Shown: positions 23,566 to 33,090, counted from the stretch's first letter. The stretch: DNA of 35,009 nucleotides from Candidatus Omnitrophota bacterium (GCA_028715345.1 JAQUSB010000019.1:1-35009), one strand, 5' to 3'. The notes: generated from the letters alone by a model not told the origin. A program made the numbers and translations.

Positions 23566-24218
23566 GCAAGCTTGGCTTCGGCGAACAGCCCGGACAACAC
23601 CTTAAACAGATCGTTAACGCCGAGATCGCCGGAGACTTTCTTCAGTATGCCTTTTCCGGAATAATAGTCGACGAGCGGCTTGGTCTGGTCTTCATAAACC
23701 TTAAGCCTGTTCAATACCGTCGCTTCGTTATCGTCCGGCCTTTGATAAAGAGCCCCGCCGCATTTATCGCAGATACCTTCTTTTTTCGGCGGCATATTTT
23801 TTATATGATAATTAAAACCGCAATTCTTACATACCCTTCGTCCCGTCAGGCGCTCTATGGCCACCTTAGGCGATGTCTGGAAATATATGACCATATCTAT
23901 CCCGGACCGGATACCTTTCAAAGCCTCGTCGAGCCCGATAGCCTGCTTCACCGTCCTGGGAAAGCCGTCGAGTATAAAACCTTTTTCCGTGTCTTTGTCC
24001 TTAAGCCGTTCTGCGACTATGCCTATGACCACCTCGTCGGGAACAAGCTCGCCCTTATCCATATAGGATTTGGCCTTGAGCCCGAGCGGCAGGCCTGCTT
24101 TGACGGATTGCCTTAAAATATCGCCTGTGGAGATATGCGGTACGCCGTAGCGCTTGCACAACTCAACACTCTGTGTACCTTTTCCGGCTCCCGGAGGCCC
24201 TAGTAATATAAGTTTCAA
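23562..24218 (-). CDS. adk: adenylate kinase with zinc-binding lid
   Basis: The 218-residue enzyme converts ATP and AMP to two ADP. It has the P-loop LLGPPGAGKGTQ (5-16), the AMP-site HISTGDILR and FILDGFPRT, and a long lid whose zinc site is CKNC (130 and 133) plus CDKC (150 and 153). The zinc lid is typical of Gram-positive and many deep lineages, in contrast to the E. coli form. The start is a TTG with GAGGAG six bases upstream; it lies 13 bases behind secY. Its place in the spc operon is common outside the Proteobacteria. Confidence 0.98.
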   Translation of the reverse strand: MKLILLGPPGAGKGTQSVELCKRYGVPHISTGDILRQSVKAGLPLGLKAKSYMDKGELVPDEVVIGIVAERLKDKDTEKGFILDGFPRTVKQAIGLDEALKGIRSGIDMVIYFQTSPKVAIERLTGRRVCKNCGFNYHIKNMPPKKEGICDKCGGALYQRPDDNEATVLNRLKVYEDQTKPLVDYYSGKGILKKVSGDLGVNDLFKVLSGLFAEAKLA

Positions 24219-24231
24219 GATCGACTCCTCG

Positions 24232-25581
24232 TTACGACATCCGGGCTTTTAATTTGCCCTTTTTCATGAACCCTTCGTAATGCCTCATCAAAAGGTGCGA
24301 CTCTATCTGCTTCATCGTGTCGAGCATAACTCCGACGATGATCAAAAGTCCCGTGCCGCCGAAAAAGCTCGCCACAAGATACGGTATCTTGAGCCAACCC
24401 GAAATGATGCTCGGGAAGACCGCGATAAGCGCGAGGAATACCGCTCCGGGGAACGTGATACGCGTCATTATAAAATCGAGATACTCTGCCGTCTGCCTGC
24501 CCGGCCTGATGCCCGGGACGAACCCGCCGTATTTTTTCATGTTGTCGGAAATGTCTATCGGGTTGAACGTTATGGCAGTGTAAAAATAGGCGAAGAACAT
24601 TATCAAAAGAGCGTAGATCGAATTATAAAGCCACTCACCTTTTGTAAGGGCCATCGCGAAATCCTGGAAACCTTTATGCGGCACAAAACCTGCTATCGTC
24701 GCCGGGAAAAGTATTATGCTCTGCGCGAATATGATAGGGATGACGCCGGCCTGGTTGACCCGAAGCGGCAGGAACGTGGATTGCCCTCCGTAAACCTTCC
24801 GGCCGACTACGCGCTTGGCGTATTGCACGGGTATCTTACGCTGGCCTTGAGTTACGACTATGACTGCCACGACGACCGCCACCAGCATCACTATCATAAG
24901 GATCAGCGTGAACGGCCCCAACTGAGCTTTTTCCGGGGCGAACGGCGAGAACAACGCCCACAACTGGTACAGCGCCGTCGGTATCCTCGAAACTATACCG
25001 GCCGTGATTATGAGCGACATCCCGTTACCGATGCCGTATTCCTGTATCTGCTCGCCCAGCCACATGATGAACGCGGTACCGCTTGTCAGCGTGATCACCG
25101 TGAGTATCCTGAATGACCACCCGGGGAACTGCACTATCTGCAGGCCGTTGAATCTGTCCGGATTCTCCAGCCACATAGCTATAAAGAACGATTGTATCAC
25201 CGAAAGTATTATCGTGCCGTAACGCGTATACTGAACTATCTTCTTGTGCCCCGCCTCGCCTTCTTTGGCGAGTTTCTCGAGCGCGGGTATTACCGCCGTC
25301 AAAAGCTGTATTATGATCGATGACGATATATACGGCATGATCCCCAGAGCAAATATCGTCAAACGCGATATGGCGCCTCCGGAGAACATATTCATTATAC
25401 CGAATAGCGCGCCGCCGGAAGTCTGCGCAAGGTTCGCGAAGAACTGCGCCAGCTTCGCCCCGTCGATCCCGGGAGTAGGGATATACGTCCCTATCCTGTA
25501 AACCGCTATCAGGCCGAGAGTGAAGAATATCTTCTTTCTCAGGTCCGGTATCTTAACTATATTTACAAATGCCTGTAGCAT
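24232..25581 (-). CDS. secY: protein translocase subunit SecY
   Basis: The 449-residue protein forms the inner-membrane protein-conducting channel with SecE and SecG. Ten hydrophobic segments can be followed, with family motifs YRIGTYIPTPGIDG near the N-terminus, GIMPYISSSIIIQLLT, the cytoplasmic loop QGQRKIPVQYAKR and the VNQAGVIPIIFAQSI segment. The C-terminal end has QIESHLLMRHYEGF. It follows rplO by three bases and precedes adk, the usual spc operon order. Confidence 0.99.
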   Translation of the reverse strand: MLQAFVNIVKIPDLRKKIFFTLGLIAVYRIGTYIPTPGIDGAKLAQFFANLAQTSGGALFGIMNMFSGGAISRLTIFALGIMPYISSSIIIQLLTAVIPALEKLAKEGEAGHKKIVQYTRYGTIILSVIQSFFIAMWLENPDRFNGLQIVQFPGWSFRILTVITLTSGTAFIMWLGEQIQEYGIGNGMSLIITAGIVSRIPTALYQLWALFSPFAPEKAQLGPFTLILMIVMLVAVVVAVIVVTQGQRKIPVQYAKRVVGRKVYGGQSTFLPLRVNQAGVIPIIFAQSIILFPATIAGFVPHKGFQDFAMALTKGEWLYNSIYALLIMFFAYFYTAITFNPIDISDNMKKYGGFVPGIRPGRQTAEYLDFIMTRITFPGAVFLALIAVFPSIISGWLKIPYLVASFFGGTGLLIIVGVMLDTMKQIESHLLMRHYEGFMKKGKLKARMS

Positions 25582-25584
25582 ATT

Positions 25585-26031
25585 TTATTTCGCCAGGTAT
25601 TCCAGTTTGGAGCCGGCCGCCTCGAGCGCTTTTTTGGCGCTTTCCGAGAACTTATGCGCTTTTATAGTCAGCACCTTGGCCGCCTTTCCGGTGCCGAGTA
25701 TCTTTATCGGTTCTTTTACGCTTCCTATCAAACCGGCCTTCTTTAATTCTTCCGGCCCGACGGTAGAATTAGCGGTAAATCTGTTCAAAGATTCGATGTT
25801 CACGACCTGGTAGCCGTTCTTAAATAGGGCGTTGAATCCTCTTTTAGGTATGCGCCTTATAAGGGGCATCTGGCCGCCTTCGAATCCCGGCCTCGTCGTC
25901 CTTCCAGAGCGCTTCAGGGCTCCCTTCCTGCCGCGGCACGAAGTCTTCCCGTGCCCGGAACCTGAGCCGCGTCCCAGTTTCTTCATTTTCCTGTTCGCGC
26001 CTTTCGGCATTCCTATATCATTGATTTTCAC
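25585..26031 (-). CDS. rplO: 50S ribosomal protein L15
   Basis: The 148-residue late-assembly protein has the Gly/Arg/Lys-rich N-terminal half ([37 protein letters not shown]) and a C-terminal domain with GAAKVL-like [20 protein letters not shown]. The start is a GTG ([14 protein letters not shown]...). It follows rpsE by only 19 bases, so the rpmD gene that usually separates them is missing. Confidence 0.98.
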   Translation of the reverse strand: MKINDIGMPKGANRKMKKLGRGSGSGHGKTSCRGRKGALKRSGRTTRPGFEGGQMPLIRRIPKRGFNALFKNGYQVVNIESLNRFTANSTVGPEELKKAGLIGSVKEPIKILGTGKAAKVLTIKAHKFSESAKKALEAAGSKLEYLAK

Positions 26032-26050
26032 GACTATCTTCCCTTTTTAG

Positions 26051-26695
26051 TTAAAAATTCTTTCTTTCCAGACGCAGATGTTTCAAACCTTCTACCGCCG
26101 CCTTTAAAACGTTCATCGCGGAATCGGATCCCAGGCTCTTCGTCAGGATGTCTTTTATGCCGCCGGCTTCACATACAGCGCGGACCGCGCCGCCCGCGAT
26201 TACGCCCGTTCCTTCGACTGCCGGCTTCAGAAGCACTTTTGCCGACTTGTAATGGCCTATGATCTCGTGAGGTATGCTGGTGCCTTTAAGCGGTATCTTA
26301 AAAAAGCTCTTCTTGGCGTCGTTCAGGCCTTTTCGTATGGCGTCGGCCACTTCGTTGCCTTTGCCGAAACCAAGTCCGACATTGCCTTTTCCGTCCCCGG
26401 CGACCACAAGCGCGTTAAAAGAGAACCTGCGCCCGCCTTTCACTACTTTGGCAACCCTCTTTATAGTAACGACCTTTTCTATCATGCCGTCGTCATCGCC
26501 TGAGCGCGATTGCTGGCGCGGGCCTCTCTGAGGCTTGCCGCCGCCTTTCGGCCTGCGGGTGCGTCCCTGCGGCGCTTGTGCCGGCGTCGCCTGAGCCGGC
26601 GCCGCGGCAGCCTGTGCCGGGGCCTGGACGGCCGCCGGTTTCTCTTCGGCTTTTTTCTCGATCTTCTCGTTATTATTTTCGTTAGGATTTTGCAA
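26051..26695 (-). CDS. rpsE: 30S ribosomal protein S5 with Ala/Gln/Pro-rich N-terminal extension
   Basis: From about residue 71 this is a normal S5 ([71 protein letters not shown]). The preceding 70 residues are unusual: acidic-polar ([18 protein letters not shown]), then Ala/Gln/Pro-rich, then basic ([19 protein letters not shown]). The extended form starts with TTG, with GAGGAG ten bases upstream; the ATG at the start of the core has no comparable site, so the extension is probably real. S5 sits at the mRNA entry side and shapes decoding accuracy. Confidence 0.95.
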   Translation of the reverse strand: MQNPNENNNEKIEKKAEEKPAAVQAPAQAAAAPAQATPAQAPQGRTRRPKGGGKPQRGPRQQSRSGDDDGMIEKVVTIKRVAKVVKGGRRFSFNALVVAGDGKGNVGLGFGKGNEVADAIRKGLNDAKKSFFKIPLKGTSIPHEIIGHYKSAKVLLKPAVEGTGVIAGGAVRAVCEAGGIKDILTKSLGSDSAMNVLKAAVEGLKHLRLERKNF

Positions 26696-26733
26696 TTTTC
26701 TTATGCTCCTCTTTAAATCCGGCGGTAAGCCGG

Positions 26734-27102
26734 TTAAAATTTCAACCCGCCCTTACGAAGCGCGTCCGCAAGCGTTTTAACTTTTCCGTGATACGTGTAG
26801 CCGGAACGGTCGAATACTATCTTTGTAATACCTTTCTCCTTGCAGAGCTCCGCCACAGCGGTGCCCAGCAGGGCCGCGCCTTTAAGATTGCCCGCGTCCT
26901 TCTTCACCTTATCCTTAACTGACGGGGAATTCGTCGAAAGCGCCGCAAGCGTGTTGCCTGCCACATCATCTATCAACTGCACATACGTATTGCTAAGGCT
27001 TCTATAGACACTTAACCGCGGCTTGTCGCTCGTGCCGACGATCTTTTTACGTATTATTTTATGCCTTTTGTCTCTGCCTTCCAGCTTTATCCATTTTTTC
27101 AT
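26734..27102 (-). CDS. rplR: 50S ribosomal protein L18
   Basis: The 122-residue 5S rRNA-binding protein shows [56 protein letters not shown] and the conserved end [20 protein letters not shown]. The ATG at 27102 begins [10 protein letters not shown] and lies one base behind the rplF stop. A longer in-frame extension to 27171 would overlap rplF and does not resemble the family. A 38-base gap leads to rpsE. Confidence 0.98.
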   Translation of the reverse strand: MKKWIKLEGRDKRHKIIRKKIVGTSDKPRLSVYRSLSNTYVQLIDDVAGNTLAALSTNSPSVKDKVKKDAGNLKGAALLGTAVAELCKEKGITKIVFDRSGYTYHGKVKTLADALRKGGLKF

Positions 27103-27103
27103 T

Positions 27104-27667
27104 TTATTTTGCTCCACCAGTCCCGCCGGCGCCGGCAACCGCTTTACCGGCTTTACGCCTGACGTGCTCACCCGCGTATTTTATACCTTTGCCCTTATAC
27201 GGCTCAGGCCTGTAAAAATCCCGTATCTCTGCCGCAGCTTCTCCGACCTTTGCCTTATCGATACCTTTTATCAGGATGATATTCGGTTTAGGCGTTTCTA
27301 TGGTTATACCTTCCGGGATATCGTAATTTATGGGATGGGAATAGCTCAACTGCAGATTCAGTACTTTACCCTGAACCGCGGCCTTGAAACCTACGCCCGT
27401 GATCTCCAGATCTTTCTTATAACCCTGAGTAACGCCGATTATCATATTGTTCACAAGGTTTCTTATAAGCCCGTGGGTCGCCTTGTCCTGCTTGGCATCC
27501 GACGGCCTCGTTACGGAAATGACGTTATCCTTAACTTCGAGCTTAAAACCGGGCTTGAAAGAATAGCTCAGCTTTCCTTTCGGCCCTTCGATATTAATAG
27601 TATTCCCGCTCACCGCGGCTTTCACGCCGCCGGGTATTGCAATCGGTTTTTTACCAATACGTGACAT
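27104..27667 (-). CDS. rplF: 50S ribosomal protein L6
   Basis: The 187-residue protein has the two tandem L6 folds: MSRIGKKPIAIPGGVKAAVS at the start, then LIRNLVNNMIIGVTQGYKK, and the diagnostic C-terminal IRDFYRPEPYKGKGIKYAGE followed by HVRRKAGKA. It ends in a short Gly/Ala tail. It follows rpsH by 12 bases. L6 binds 23S rRNA near the factor-binding site. Confidence 0.98.
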   Translation of the reverse strand: MSRIGKKPIAIPGGVKAAVSGNTINIEGPKGKLSYSFKPGFKLEVKDNVISVTRPSDAKQDKATHGLIRNLVNNMIIGVTQGYKKDLEITGVGFKAAVQGKVLNLQLSYSHPINYDIPEGITIETPKPNIILIKGIDKAKVGEAAAEIRDFYRPEPYKGKGIKYAGEHVRRKAGKAVAGAGGTGGAK

Positions 27668-27679
27668 ATCGTTCCTCTT

Positions 27680-28078
27680 TTACCAGGCGTAACAGATGAC
27701 CTCGCCGCCCATTTTACTATCGCGCGCGGCGCTATCCGTCATAAGGCCTTTTGATGTAGAAATTACCGCGACACCCAGGCCGCCGTACACTTTAGGCAGC
27801 TCATCCGATTTCTTGTATATCCTTAACCCGGGCTTGGATATGCGTTTTATCCCAAGGATCGCCGGCGTGCCGTCTTTATCATATTTGAAATATACGCGCA
27901 AGAGCCCCTGTTTAGTGTCCTTGATCAGCTTGTAATTGGCTATGAAATTCTCTTTTTTAAGTATCTTGAGGATCTCTTCGGTGATCCTGGAATTCCTGAT
28001 CTCGGCAACCTCTTTTTTGGCAAAACTTGCGTTCCTTATAATGGTCAACGCATCTGCAATCGGATCTGTAACTGCCAT
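27680..28078 (-). CDS. rpsH: 30S ribosomal protein S8
   Basis: The 132-residue central-domain protein starts VTDPIADALTIIRNASFAKK, has LKILKKENFIANYKLIKD, and ends GVAVISTSKGLMTDSAARDS followed by KMGGEVICYAW, all as in the family. In E. coli S8 represses the spc operon by binding at rplE; no such site could be identified here by eye. It lies 20 bases behind rpsN. Confidence 0.98.
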   Translation of the reverse strand: MAVTDPIADALTIIRNASFAKKEVAEIRNSRITEEILKILKKENFIANYKLIKDTKQGLLRVYFKYDKDGTPAILGIKRISKPGLRIYKKSDELPKVYGGLGVAVISTSKGLMTDSAARDSKMGGEVICYAW

Positions 28079-28098
28079 CTATCTTTCCTCTCTATTTT

Positions 28099-28284
28099 CT
28101 ACCAGCTCGCTTTAACGACGCCCGGTATTTCGCCTCGCGAGGCAAGCTCCCTGAAACATATCCTGCACAGCTGGAACCTTCGCATATAGCCGCGCGGCCG
28201 GCCGCACAATTTGCAGCGGTTATACCTTCGGGCTTTGAATTTAGGTTTTCTTGTCTGCTTTACTATAAGCGATGTTTTCGCCAT
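28099..28284 (-). CDS. rpsN: 30S ribosomal protein S14, zinc-binding (type Z)
   Basis: The 61-residue short form of S14 carries [20 protein letters not shown], whose four cysteines bind zinc, and ends [18 protein letters not shown]. The short C+ form is found in many Gram-positives and deep lineages, while E. coli has the long zinc-free form. It lies between rplE and rpsH as expected. Confidence 0.98.
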   Translation of the reverse strand: MAKTSLIVKQTRKPKFKARRYNRCKLCGRPRGYMRRFQLCRICFRELASRGEIPGVVKASW

Positions 28285-28290
28285 GTTATT

Positions 28291-28848
28291 TTAACGATCT
28301 CCTTTTTTCGCGAACGGCATACCCATTAAACGCAGGAGCTCGAACGCTTCATCTCTGGTTTTAGCTGTAGTGCATATTATTATATCCATGCCGTGTACTT
28401 TGGCCACTTTATCGACATCGATCTCCGGGAATATCAATTGTTCGTTCAGACCGAAAGCGTAATTGCCTCCCTGGTCGAAAGAGGTAGTCGGCAATCCCCT
28501 GAAGTCCCTGATCCTGGGTATCGCGACCGCGATCATCCGGTCAAGGAATTCATACATGCGCGCGCGCCTCAATGTGACCTTGCAGCCTACCGCGGACCCT
28601 CTTCGTATCTTAAAGCTCGCTATGGCTTTTTTGGCTTTTGTGATGACCGGCCTTTGGCCCGTGATCATTGCCAGTTCGCTCACGGCTGCATCCAGGAACT
28701 TCATATCCTGGGTAGCTTCTCCCAGCCCTATATTAATAACTATCTTCGATAGCTTCGGGACTTCCATCAAGTTCTTATACTTGAATATGTTCACCATCTC
28801 CGGGGCTATCTCTTTCCTGTATCTCTCTAATAATCTTGGGGTGGTCAT
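28291..28848 (-). CDS. rplE: 50S ribosomal protein L5
   Basis: The 185-residue 5S rRNA-binding protein begins [18 protein letters not shown] and shows [20 protein letters not shown], the [19 protein letters not shown] block, [20 protein letters not shown] and the conserved [13 protein letters not shown]. The ATG at 28848 was chosen over one seven codons upstream because the latter would overlap rplX and adds residues outside the family. Gaps to rplX and rpsN are two and six bases. Confidence 0.98.
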   Translation of the reverse strand: MTTPRLLERYRKEIAPEMVNIFKYKNLMEVPKLSKIVINIGLGEATQDMKFLDAAVSELAMITGQRPVITKAKKAIASFKIRRGSAVGCKVTLRRARMYEFLDRMIAVAIPRIRDFRGLPTTSFDQGGNYAFGLNEQLIFPEIDVDKVAKVHGMDIIICTTAKTRDEAFELLRLMGMPFAKKGDR

Positions 28849-28850
28849 TT

Positions 28851-29162
28851 TTACAATACCTCTTTGCATCTTTTACAATAACGGGACTTTGTGCCGTCCG
28901 CCAGGGCGTGGATACCGAGCCTCGCGGGCTTATTGCAGGTCTTACACAGAGGGGCGATATTTTCCAGGCGTATCGGGCTCTCCTTCTGCACTATACCTCC
29001 CTGCTGGTCCTGCTTCGTCTTTCTCATATGCTTCTTAACGTAATTTATCCCCTCGACGAGGGCTTTGCCGTCTTTAGCATTAACACGGAAGACCTTGCCG
29101 GTCTTACCTTTATCTTTGCCGCTCAAAACATATACGATATCGTTCTTCTTTATTTTATTCAC
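28851..29162 (-). CDS. rplX: 50S ribosomal protein L24 with C-terminal zinc ribbon
   Basis: The 103-residue assembly-initiator protein has the KOW motif in [20 protein letters not shown] and the [12 protein letters not shown] segment. The C-terminal third carries C-x2-C (CKTC) and a second C-x2-C (CKRC), a probable zinc ribbon that many bacterial L24 proteins keep and E. coli has lost. The GTG start has GAGG just upstream. It lies between rplN and rplE. Confidence 0.97.
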   Translation of the reverse strand: MNKIKKNDIVYVLSGKDKGKTGKVFRVNAKDGKALVEGINYVKKHMRKTKQDQQGGIVQKESPIRLENIAPLCKTCNKPARLGIHALADGTKSRYCKRCKEVL

Positions 29163-29169
29163 ATCTTCC

Positions 29170-29538
29170 TCACAATACTTCCGGCGCGAGCGAAATTATC
29201 TTCATGAAATTCTTATCGCGCAGTTCACGGGCAACCGGCCCGAATATCCTGGTCCCTTTTGGGTTCATCTGGTCGTCTATTATAACGACCGCGTTCCTGT
29301 CGAATTTCAGGCGCGTCCCGTCCGGTCTGGTTATCGAATACGCGGTTCTGACTATTACGCCCTTAACAACCTCATGGTCTTTCACCATAGCGTCCGGCGA
29401 CGCTTCCTTTATATTGCAGGTGATAACATCCCCGATGTCCGCATGCCGCCTGTTCTGCCTCTTAAGGACACCGATCATCGACGCGCGCTTCGCGCCTGTG
29501 TTATCCGCAACATCTAATATACTGCGCATTCTGATCAT
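29170..29538 (-). CDS. rplN: 50S ribosomal protein L14
   Basis: The 122-residue protein matches the highly conserved L14: [80 protein letters not shown] and [20 protein letters not shown]. Length is exactly that of the family. L14 binds 23S rRNA at the subunit interface. Gaps to rpsQ and rplX are six and seven bases. Confidence 0.99.
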   Translation of the reverse strand: MIRMRSILDVADNTGAKRASMIGVLKRQNRRHADIGDVITCNIKEASPDAMVKDHEVVKGVIVRTAYSITRPDGTRLKFDRNAVVIIDDQMNPKGTRIFGPVARELRDKNFMKIISLAPEVL

Positions 29539-29544
29539 TTTAAT

Positions 29545-29865
29545 CTATCCTTGTTTTTCCGTCGTACTTTTTTCGGCCTCGGAAGTTTTGATCTCCGCAC
29601 TGCCCGGGGCTTTTTTTACGATCTCTACCAGCCGCCATCTTTTCGTCTTGGACAACGGCCTCGTCTCCTCTATCCTGACCACGTCGCCGATCTTCGCTGT
29701 ATTGGCCTCATCATGTGCTTTGAATTTAGCGGCCTTTTTGACCGACCTGTCGTAAACGGAATGGTGCATGGTCCTCTCGACCTTGACGGTTATGGTCTTA
29801 TCCATCTTATCGCTTATTACAGTGCCGATCCTTTCCTTACGATTATTCCTCGCGTTACTTTGCAT
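29545..29865 (-). CDS. rpsQ: 30S ribosomal protein S17 with short C-terminal tail
   Basis: The OB-fold core ([56 protein letters not shown]) is followed by about 20 residues rich in Glu, Ser, Thr and Lys, giving 106 residues where about 85 is usual. It overlaps the end of rpmC by 11 bases. S17 binds 16S rRNA in the 5' domain. Confidence 0.97.
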   Translation of the reverse strand: MQSNARNNRKERIGTVISDKMDKTITVKVERTMHHSVYDRSVKKAAKFKAHDEANTAKIGDVVRIEETRPLSKTKRWRLVEIVKKAPGSAEIKTSEAEKSTTEKQG

Positions 29866-30085
29866 TAGCCTTCTCCGATTTGTCTTTACCCTCTTGCGCC
29901 GCCTTCTCGTTTATAACGGTTTCGCATCTGGCAATATCTTTTCTTATCTCATTTATCTTATGCGGCTTCTCGATCCTGCCGGCCTTGGCTTCGGTCCTCA
30001 GGTTAAAAAGCTCTTTCTTCAGGCTTTCTATCTTCATCCTTATTTCATCGGCTGTCATATTGCGTAATTCGTTTGCTTTGATCAT
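29855..30085 (-). CDS. rpmC: 50S ribosomal protein L29
   Basis: The 76-residue two-helix protein has [40 protein letters not shown] and [17 protein letters not shown], the L29 pattern. L29 sits at the exit of the nascent peptide tunnel next to L23. Its ATG shares one base with the rplP stop (TAATG). A short charged tail follows the core. Confidence 0.97.
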   Translation of the reverse strand: MIKANELRNMTADEIRMKIESLKKELFNLRTEAKAGRIEKPHKINEIRKDIARCETVINEKAAQEGKDKSEKANAK

Positions 30086-30501
30086 TAGTGCATCATCCTT
30101 GTAATGAATTTGGTCCTGAAAGGCACTTTGTGCGCGGCTATCCTCATGCAGTCACGGGCTATATCGGCCGGCACACCGTCCATCTCGAATAGTATCTTGC
30201 CCTTCTTTATAACCGCCACCCAATGGTCCGGCATTCCTTTGCCTTTTCCCATTCTCGTTTCGGCAGGCTTCTTGGTGATCGGTTTATCCGGGAATATCCT
30301 CAGCCATACCTTGCCGCCGCCTTTTAAATTCCTCATAAGCGCCACCCTGGCCGCCTCGATCTGTCTGTCGGTAAAATAAGCGTTCTCGAGCGCTTTCAGG
30401 CCGAACTCCCCGAAAGCAAGCTTCGCCCCGCGGAAAGAAGTTCCGAACCGCCTGCCGCGCTGCGACTTCCTGAATTTTACTCTCTTTGGCATTAAACCCA
30501 T
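30085..30501 (-). CDS. rplP: 50S ribosomal protein L16
   Basis: The 138-residue protein shows [80 protein letters not shown]. These define L16, which lies near the A site and helps 50S maturation. The ATG at 30501 gives an MGL start before MPKRV; an internal ATG three codons later is possible but has no ribosome binding site. Confidence 0.98.
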   Translation of the reverse strand: MGLMPKRVKFRKSQRGRRFGTSFRGAKLAFGEFGLKALENAYFTDRQIEAARVALMRNLKGGGKVWLRIFPDKPITKKPAETRMGKGKGMPDHWVAVIKKGKILFEMDGVPADIARDCMRIAAHKVPFRTKFITRMMH

Positions 30502-30516
30502 AATATATCGCCTTTG

Positions 30517-31182
30517 TTATTTCTTCTCTTCTACAGGCTCGTCTTTAGCCTTATCCAGTACCTTGTCACCTTTATACACCCAGGCCTTAACGCCTATCAA
30601 CCCGTAGGTCGTAAGCGCTTCGGCAAAACCGTAATCGACGTCCGCCCTGAGCGTCTGTGCCGGGATAGAGCCTACGCGGTAACTCTCCCGCCTTGCTATT
30701 TCCGCGCCGCCCAGTCTGCCCGAGCAGATGATCTTCACGCCCTTCGCACCGCCGTCGAGAGCGCTCTGCACGGCCTTCTTCATAGCCCTTTTGTGCGGTA
30801 TACGTTTCTCCATCTGGAACGCTATATTCTCTGCGACAAGCTGCGCGTCGATATTGGCGTTCTTAATATCTTTAATATCTATTACAACTTCTCTTCCGGT
30901 GATGGAATGCAGTTCTTCTTTAAGCTTCTCGATCTCCGATCCGCGCCTTCCTATTATAATACCGGGCCTTGCGGAGAATATGAGGACCCTCACCTTATCG
31001 CTCGAACGCTCTACTTCGATCTTGGATACGGCGGCCGTCGACAGCGTTTTCTTTATGAATTTGCGTATTTTGACGTCCTCAAGGAGCATCTTCGGGAACT
31101 CCTGCTTCTTTGAGAACCATCTCGATTTCCAGTCGTAAATGTAGCCGACCCTGAAACCATATGGATGTACTTTTTGGCCCAT
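30517..31182 (-). CDS. rpsC: 30S ribosomal protein S3
   Basis: The 221-residue protein at the mRNA entry tunnel has an N-terminal VHPYGFRVGYIYDWKSRWF, a KH RNA-binding domain with the GxxG loop in ARPGIIIGRRGSEIEKL, and a C-terminal domain with QLVAENIAFQMEKRIPHKRA and GRLGGAEIARRESYRVGSIP. It starts one base behind the rplV stop. A short acidic-basic tail closes the protein. Confidence 0.99.
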   Translation of the reverse strand: MGQKVHPYGFRVGYIYDWKSRWFSKKQEFPKMLLEDVKIRKFIKKTLSTAAVSKIEVERSSDKVRVLIFSARPGIIIGRRGSEIEKLKEELHSITGREVVIDIKDIKNANIDAQLVAENIAFQMEKRIPHKRAMKKAVQSALDGGAKGVKIICSGRLGGAEIARRESYRVGSIPAQTLRADVDYGFAEALTTYGLIGVKAWVYKGDKVLDKAKDEPVEEKK

Positions 31183-31183
31183 C

Positions 31184-31657
31184 TTATTCCTTACCCTTCT
31201 TAGTTGTGCTCTTTTTCTTGATCTCCGGATGCTTGCTTTTTACGGCCTCTTTTTTTACCGCAGCCGCAGCCTCTTTATGAGGATATTTAGCGGCAGCCGC
31301 TTTAGGTGCCTGAGCCGCGGGGCGCGCTACGCGATCCAACTCTACCGTGATATGGCTGGTCCGCTTCTTTATCAAACTTGCCCTGCCCATGGACGCAGCC
31401 CTGAATCTTTTTAGCATAGGGCCGCCGTTCGCCACCAGGTTGGATATGTACAGGTCCGCCACTTCGACGCCCTGCATCCTCTTGGTGTTATTGATAGCGG
31501 AAGATATGACATCTATACCGTATTTGGATGCGCCTTTCTTTACGCTCGTCAATATGGCAATGGCCTCTTCGGGGTTCTTGCCCTTTACAAGCGGGATTAT
31601 CTGCCTGAACTTCCTCGGCGTTATTCTCACGTATCTTAAGACTGCTCTGGTTATCAT
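31184..31657 (-). CDS. rplV: 50S ribosomal protein L22 with Lys/Ala-rich C-terminal tail
   Basis: The first 110 residues are L22 (VRITPRKFRQIIPLVKGKNP, INNTKRMQGVEVADLYISN, RFRAASMGRASLIKKRTSHI with TVEL), including the beta hairpin that lines the exit tunnel. About 46 further residues are low-complexity Ala/Lys (APKAAAAKYPHKEAAAAVKK and a lysine-rich end). Usual length is about 110. It follows rpsS by 32 bases. Confidence 0.98.
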   Translation of the reverse strand: MITRAVLRYVRITPRKFRQIIPLVKGKNPEEAIAILTSVKKGASKYGIDVISSAINNTKRMQGVEVADLYISNLVANGGPMLKRFRAASMGRASLIKKRTSHITVELDRVARPAAQAPKAAAAKYPHKEAAAAVKKEAVKSKHPEIKKKSTTKKGKE

Positions 31658-31689
31658 ATTTTTTCTCTTTCTTACGGCTAAAACTTGTT

Positions 31690-31974
31690 TTATGTCTTGT
31701 CCATCGAAATTTCTGTCGCCGCTCCGTGTTTCTTGAACGTCCTGGTCGGCGAAAATTCGCCCACTTTGTGGCCAACCATGTTCTCGGTCACGTAAACAGG
31801 TATGAACTTCCTGCCGTTATAGACCGACAGTGTCAGGCCTACGAATTCCGGCGTTATGGTGGATCTCCTCGCCCATGTCTTAATAGGCTTCTTATCGTTC
31901 GCGGCCGCGGCCTTCTGCACCTTCATCAGGAGCTTCTCGTCGATGAACGGCCCTTTTTTTATTGACCTTGACAT
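31690..31974 (-). CDS. rpsS: 30S ribosomal protein S19
   Basis: The 94-residue head protein shows [60 protein letters not shown] and GEFSPTRTF, all diagnostic. It binds 16S rRNA with S13. It lies two bases behind rplB. Confidence 0.99.
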   Translation of the reverse strand: MSRSIKKGPFIDEKLLMKVQKAAAANDKKPIKTWARRSTITPEFVGLTLSVYNGRKFIPVYVTENMVGHKVGEFSPTRTFKKHGAATEISMDKT

Positions 31975-31976
31975 TA

Positions 31977-32795
31977 CTATTTTCTCCTCTTAAGGATATA
32001 TTTATCCGAATGTTTTACTTTCCGGGTCTTCAGGCCTTTGGCATACTGGCCCCATGGTGAACGCGGCAACCCTCCGGTAGCCTTGCCTTCGCCGCCGCCC
32101 ATAGGATGGTCGTGCGGGTTCTTGGCAACTCCTCGGGAATACGGCCTCACGCCCAGCCATCTGCTCCTCCCCGCCTTACCTATCATAATAGTTTCGTGTT
32201 CGATATTGCCGACCTGCCCGATCGTCGCCATACAATTCAGGTCTATCAGCCTCAATTCGCCGCTGGGTAATTTCACCTGGGCAAAACCGCCCTCTTTGGC
32301 CATTATAAGGCATGAATTCCCGGCAGATCTCGCTATAGTGGCGCCGCTGCCTTTATTCAATTCTATATTATGTATAGGTATGCCCGCGGGTATATTGGCC
32401 AATGTCGTCGTGTTGCCGGTTTTTATCTCTGCCGTCTGGCTCGATATGATCACATCGTTAACGGCCAACCCTACCGGAGCGATAATATAACGCTTCTCGC
32501 CGTCCGTATATTCTACTAGCGCCAGCCTCGCGGACCTGTTCGGGTCATACTCTATCGCTATCACCTTGCCCGGTACGTCGAACTTATTGCGCTTAAAATC
32601 TATGAGCCTTAACATCCTCTTATGACCGCCGCCCCGATGGCGTGAAGTGATCCTCCCGCGGTTATTCCTGCCGCCCGATTTTTTGAGCGCTACGAGGAGG
32701 TTCTTCTCCGGGGTGCGTTTAGTGAGCTCCTCGAAGTCCGATATCGCCGCATGTCTTAATCCCGGCGTTGTTGGTTTGAATTTTTTTATTCCCAT
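31977..32795 (-). CDS. rplB: 50S ribosomal protein L2
   Basis: The 272-residue primary 23S rRNA-binding protein is full length. It has [20 protein letters not shown], the [19 protein letters not shown] block, [20 protein letters not shown] and the nearly invariant [17 protein letters not shown] with the histidine linked to peptidyl-transferase activity. It lies between rplW and rpsS in the S10 operon. Confidence 0.99.
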   Translation of the reverse strand: MGIKKFKPTTPGLRHAAISDFEELTKRTPEKNLLVALKKSGGRNNRGRITSRHRGGGHKRMLRLIDFKRNKFDVPGKVIAIEYDPNRSARLALVEYTDGEKRYIIAPVGLAVNDVIISSQTAEIKTGNTTTLANIPAGIPIHNIELNKGSGATIARSAGNSCLIMAKEGGFAQVKLPSGELRLIDLNCMATIGQVGNIEHETIMIGKAGRSRWLGVRPYSRGVAKNPHDHPMGGGEGKATGGLPRSPWGQYAKGLKTRKVKHSDKYILKRRK

Positions 32796-32810
32796 GAAAA
32801 TTTTCCTTTT

Positions 32811-33089
32811 TTATGCTACGTCTATCTTACTTCCTTCTTTAAGGGTCACTATAGCCTTCTTCCAATCCGGTGTTCTGCCGATCACGTACCTGACCCTCTT
32901 CGACTTGCCTCTCATCGAAACCGTGTTCACGCCCTCGACTTTTACTTTGTAGATGTCCTCGACCGCTTTCCCGATCTCGATCTTGTTGGAATTTTTAGCG
33001 ACCCAGAAGAGGTATTTATTCAAAGGCATCAGATTCGCGCCCTTCTCGGTCCTTATCATACCTTTTACTATGTCGTGCGGGTCTTTCAT
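32811..33089 (-). CDS. rplW: 50S ribosomal protein L23
   Basis: The 92-residue tunnel-exit protein, the docking site for trigger factor and SRP, has IVKGMIRTEKGANLMPLNKY, FWVAKNSNKIEIGKAVEDIY and VEGVNTVSMRGKSKRVRYVI. The N-terminus uses DIVKGMIRTEK where many bacteria have IIKRPVITEK. It starts one base behind the rplD stop. Confidence 0.97.
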   Translation of the reverse strand: MKDPHDIVKGMIRTEKGANLMPLNKYLFWVAKNSNKIEIGKAVEDIYKVKVEGVNTVSMRGKSKRVRYVIGRTPDWKKAIVTLKEGSKIDVA

Positions 33090-33090
33090 G

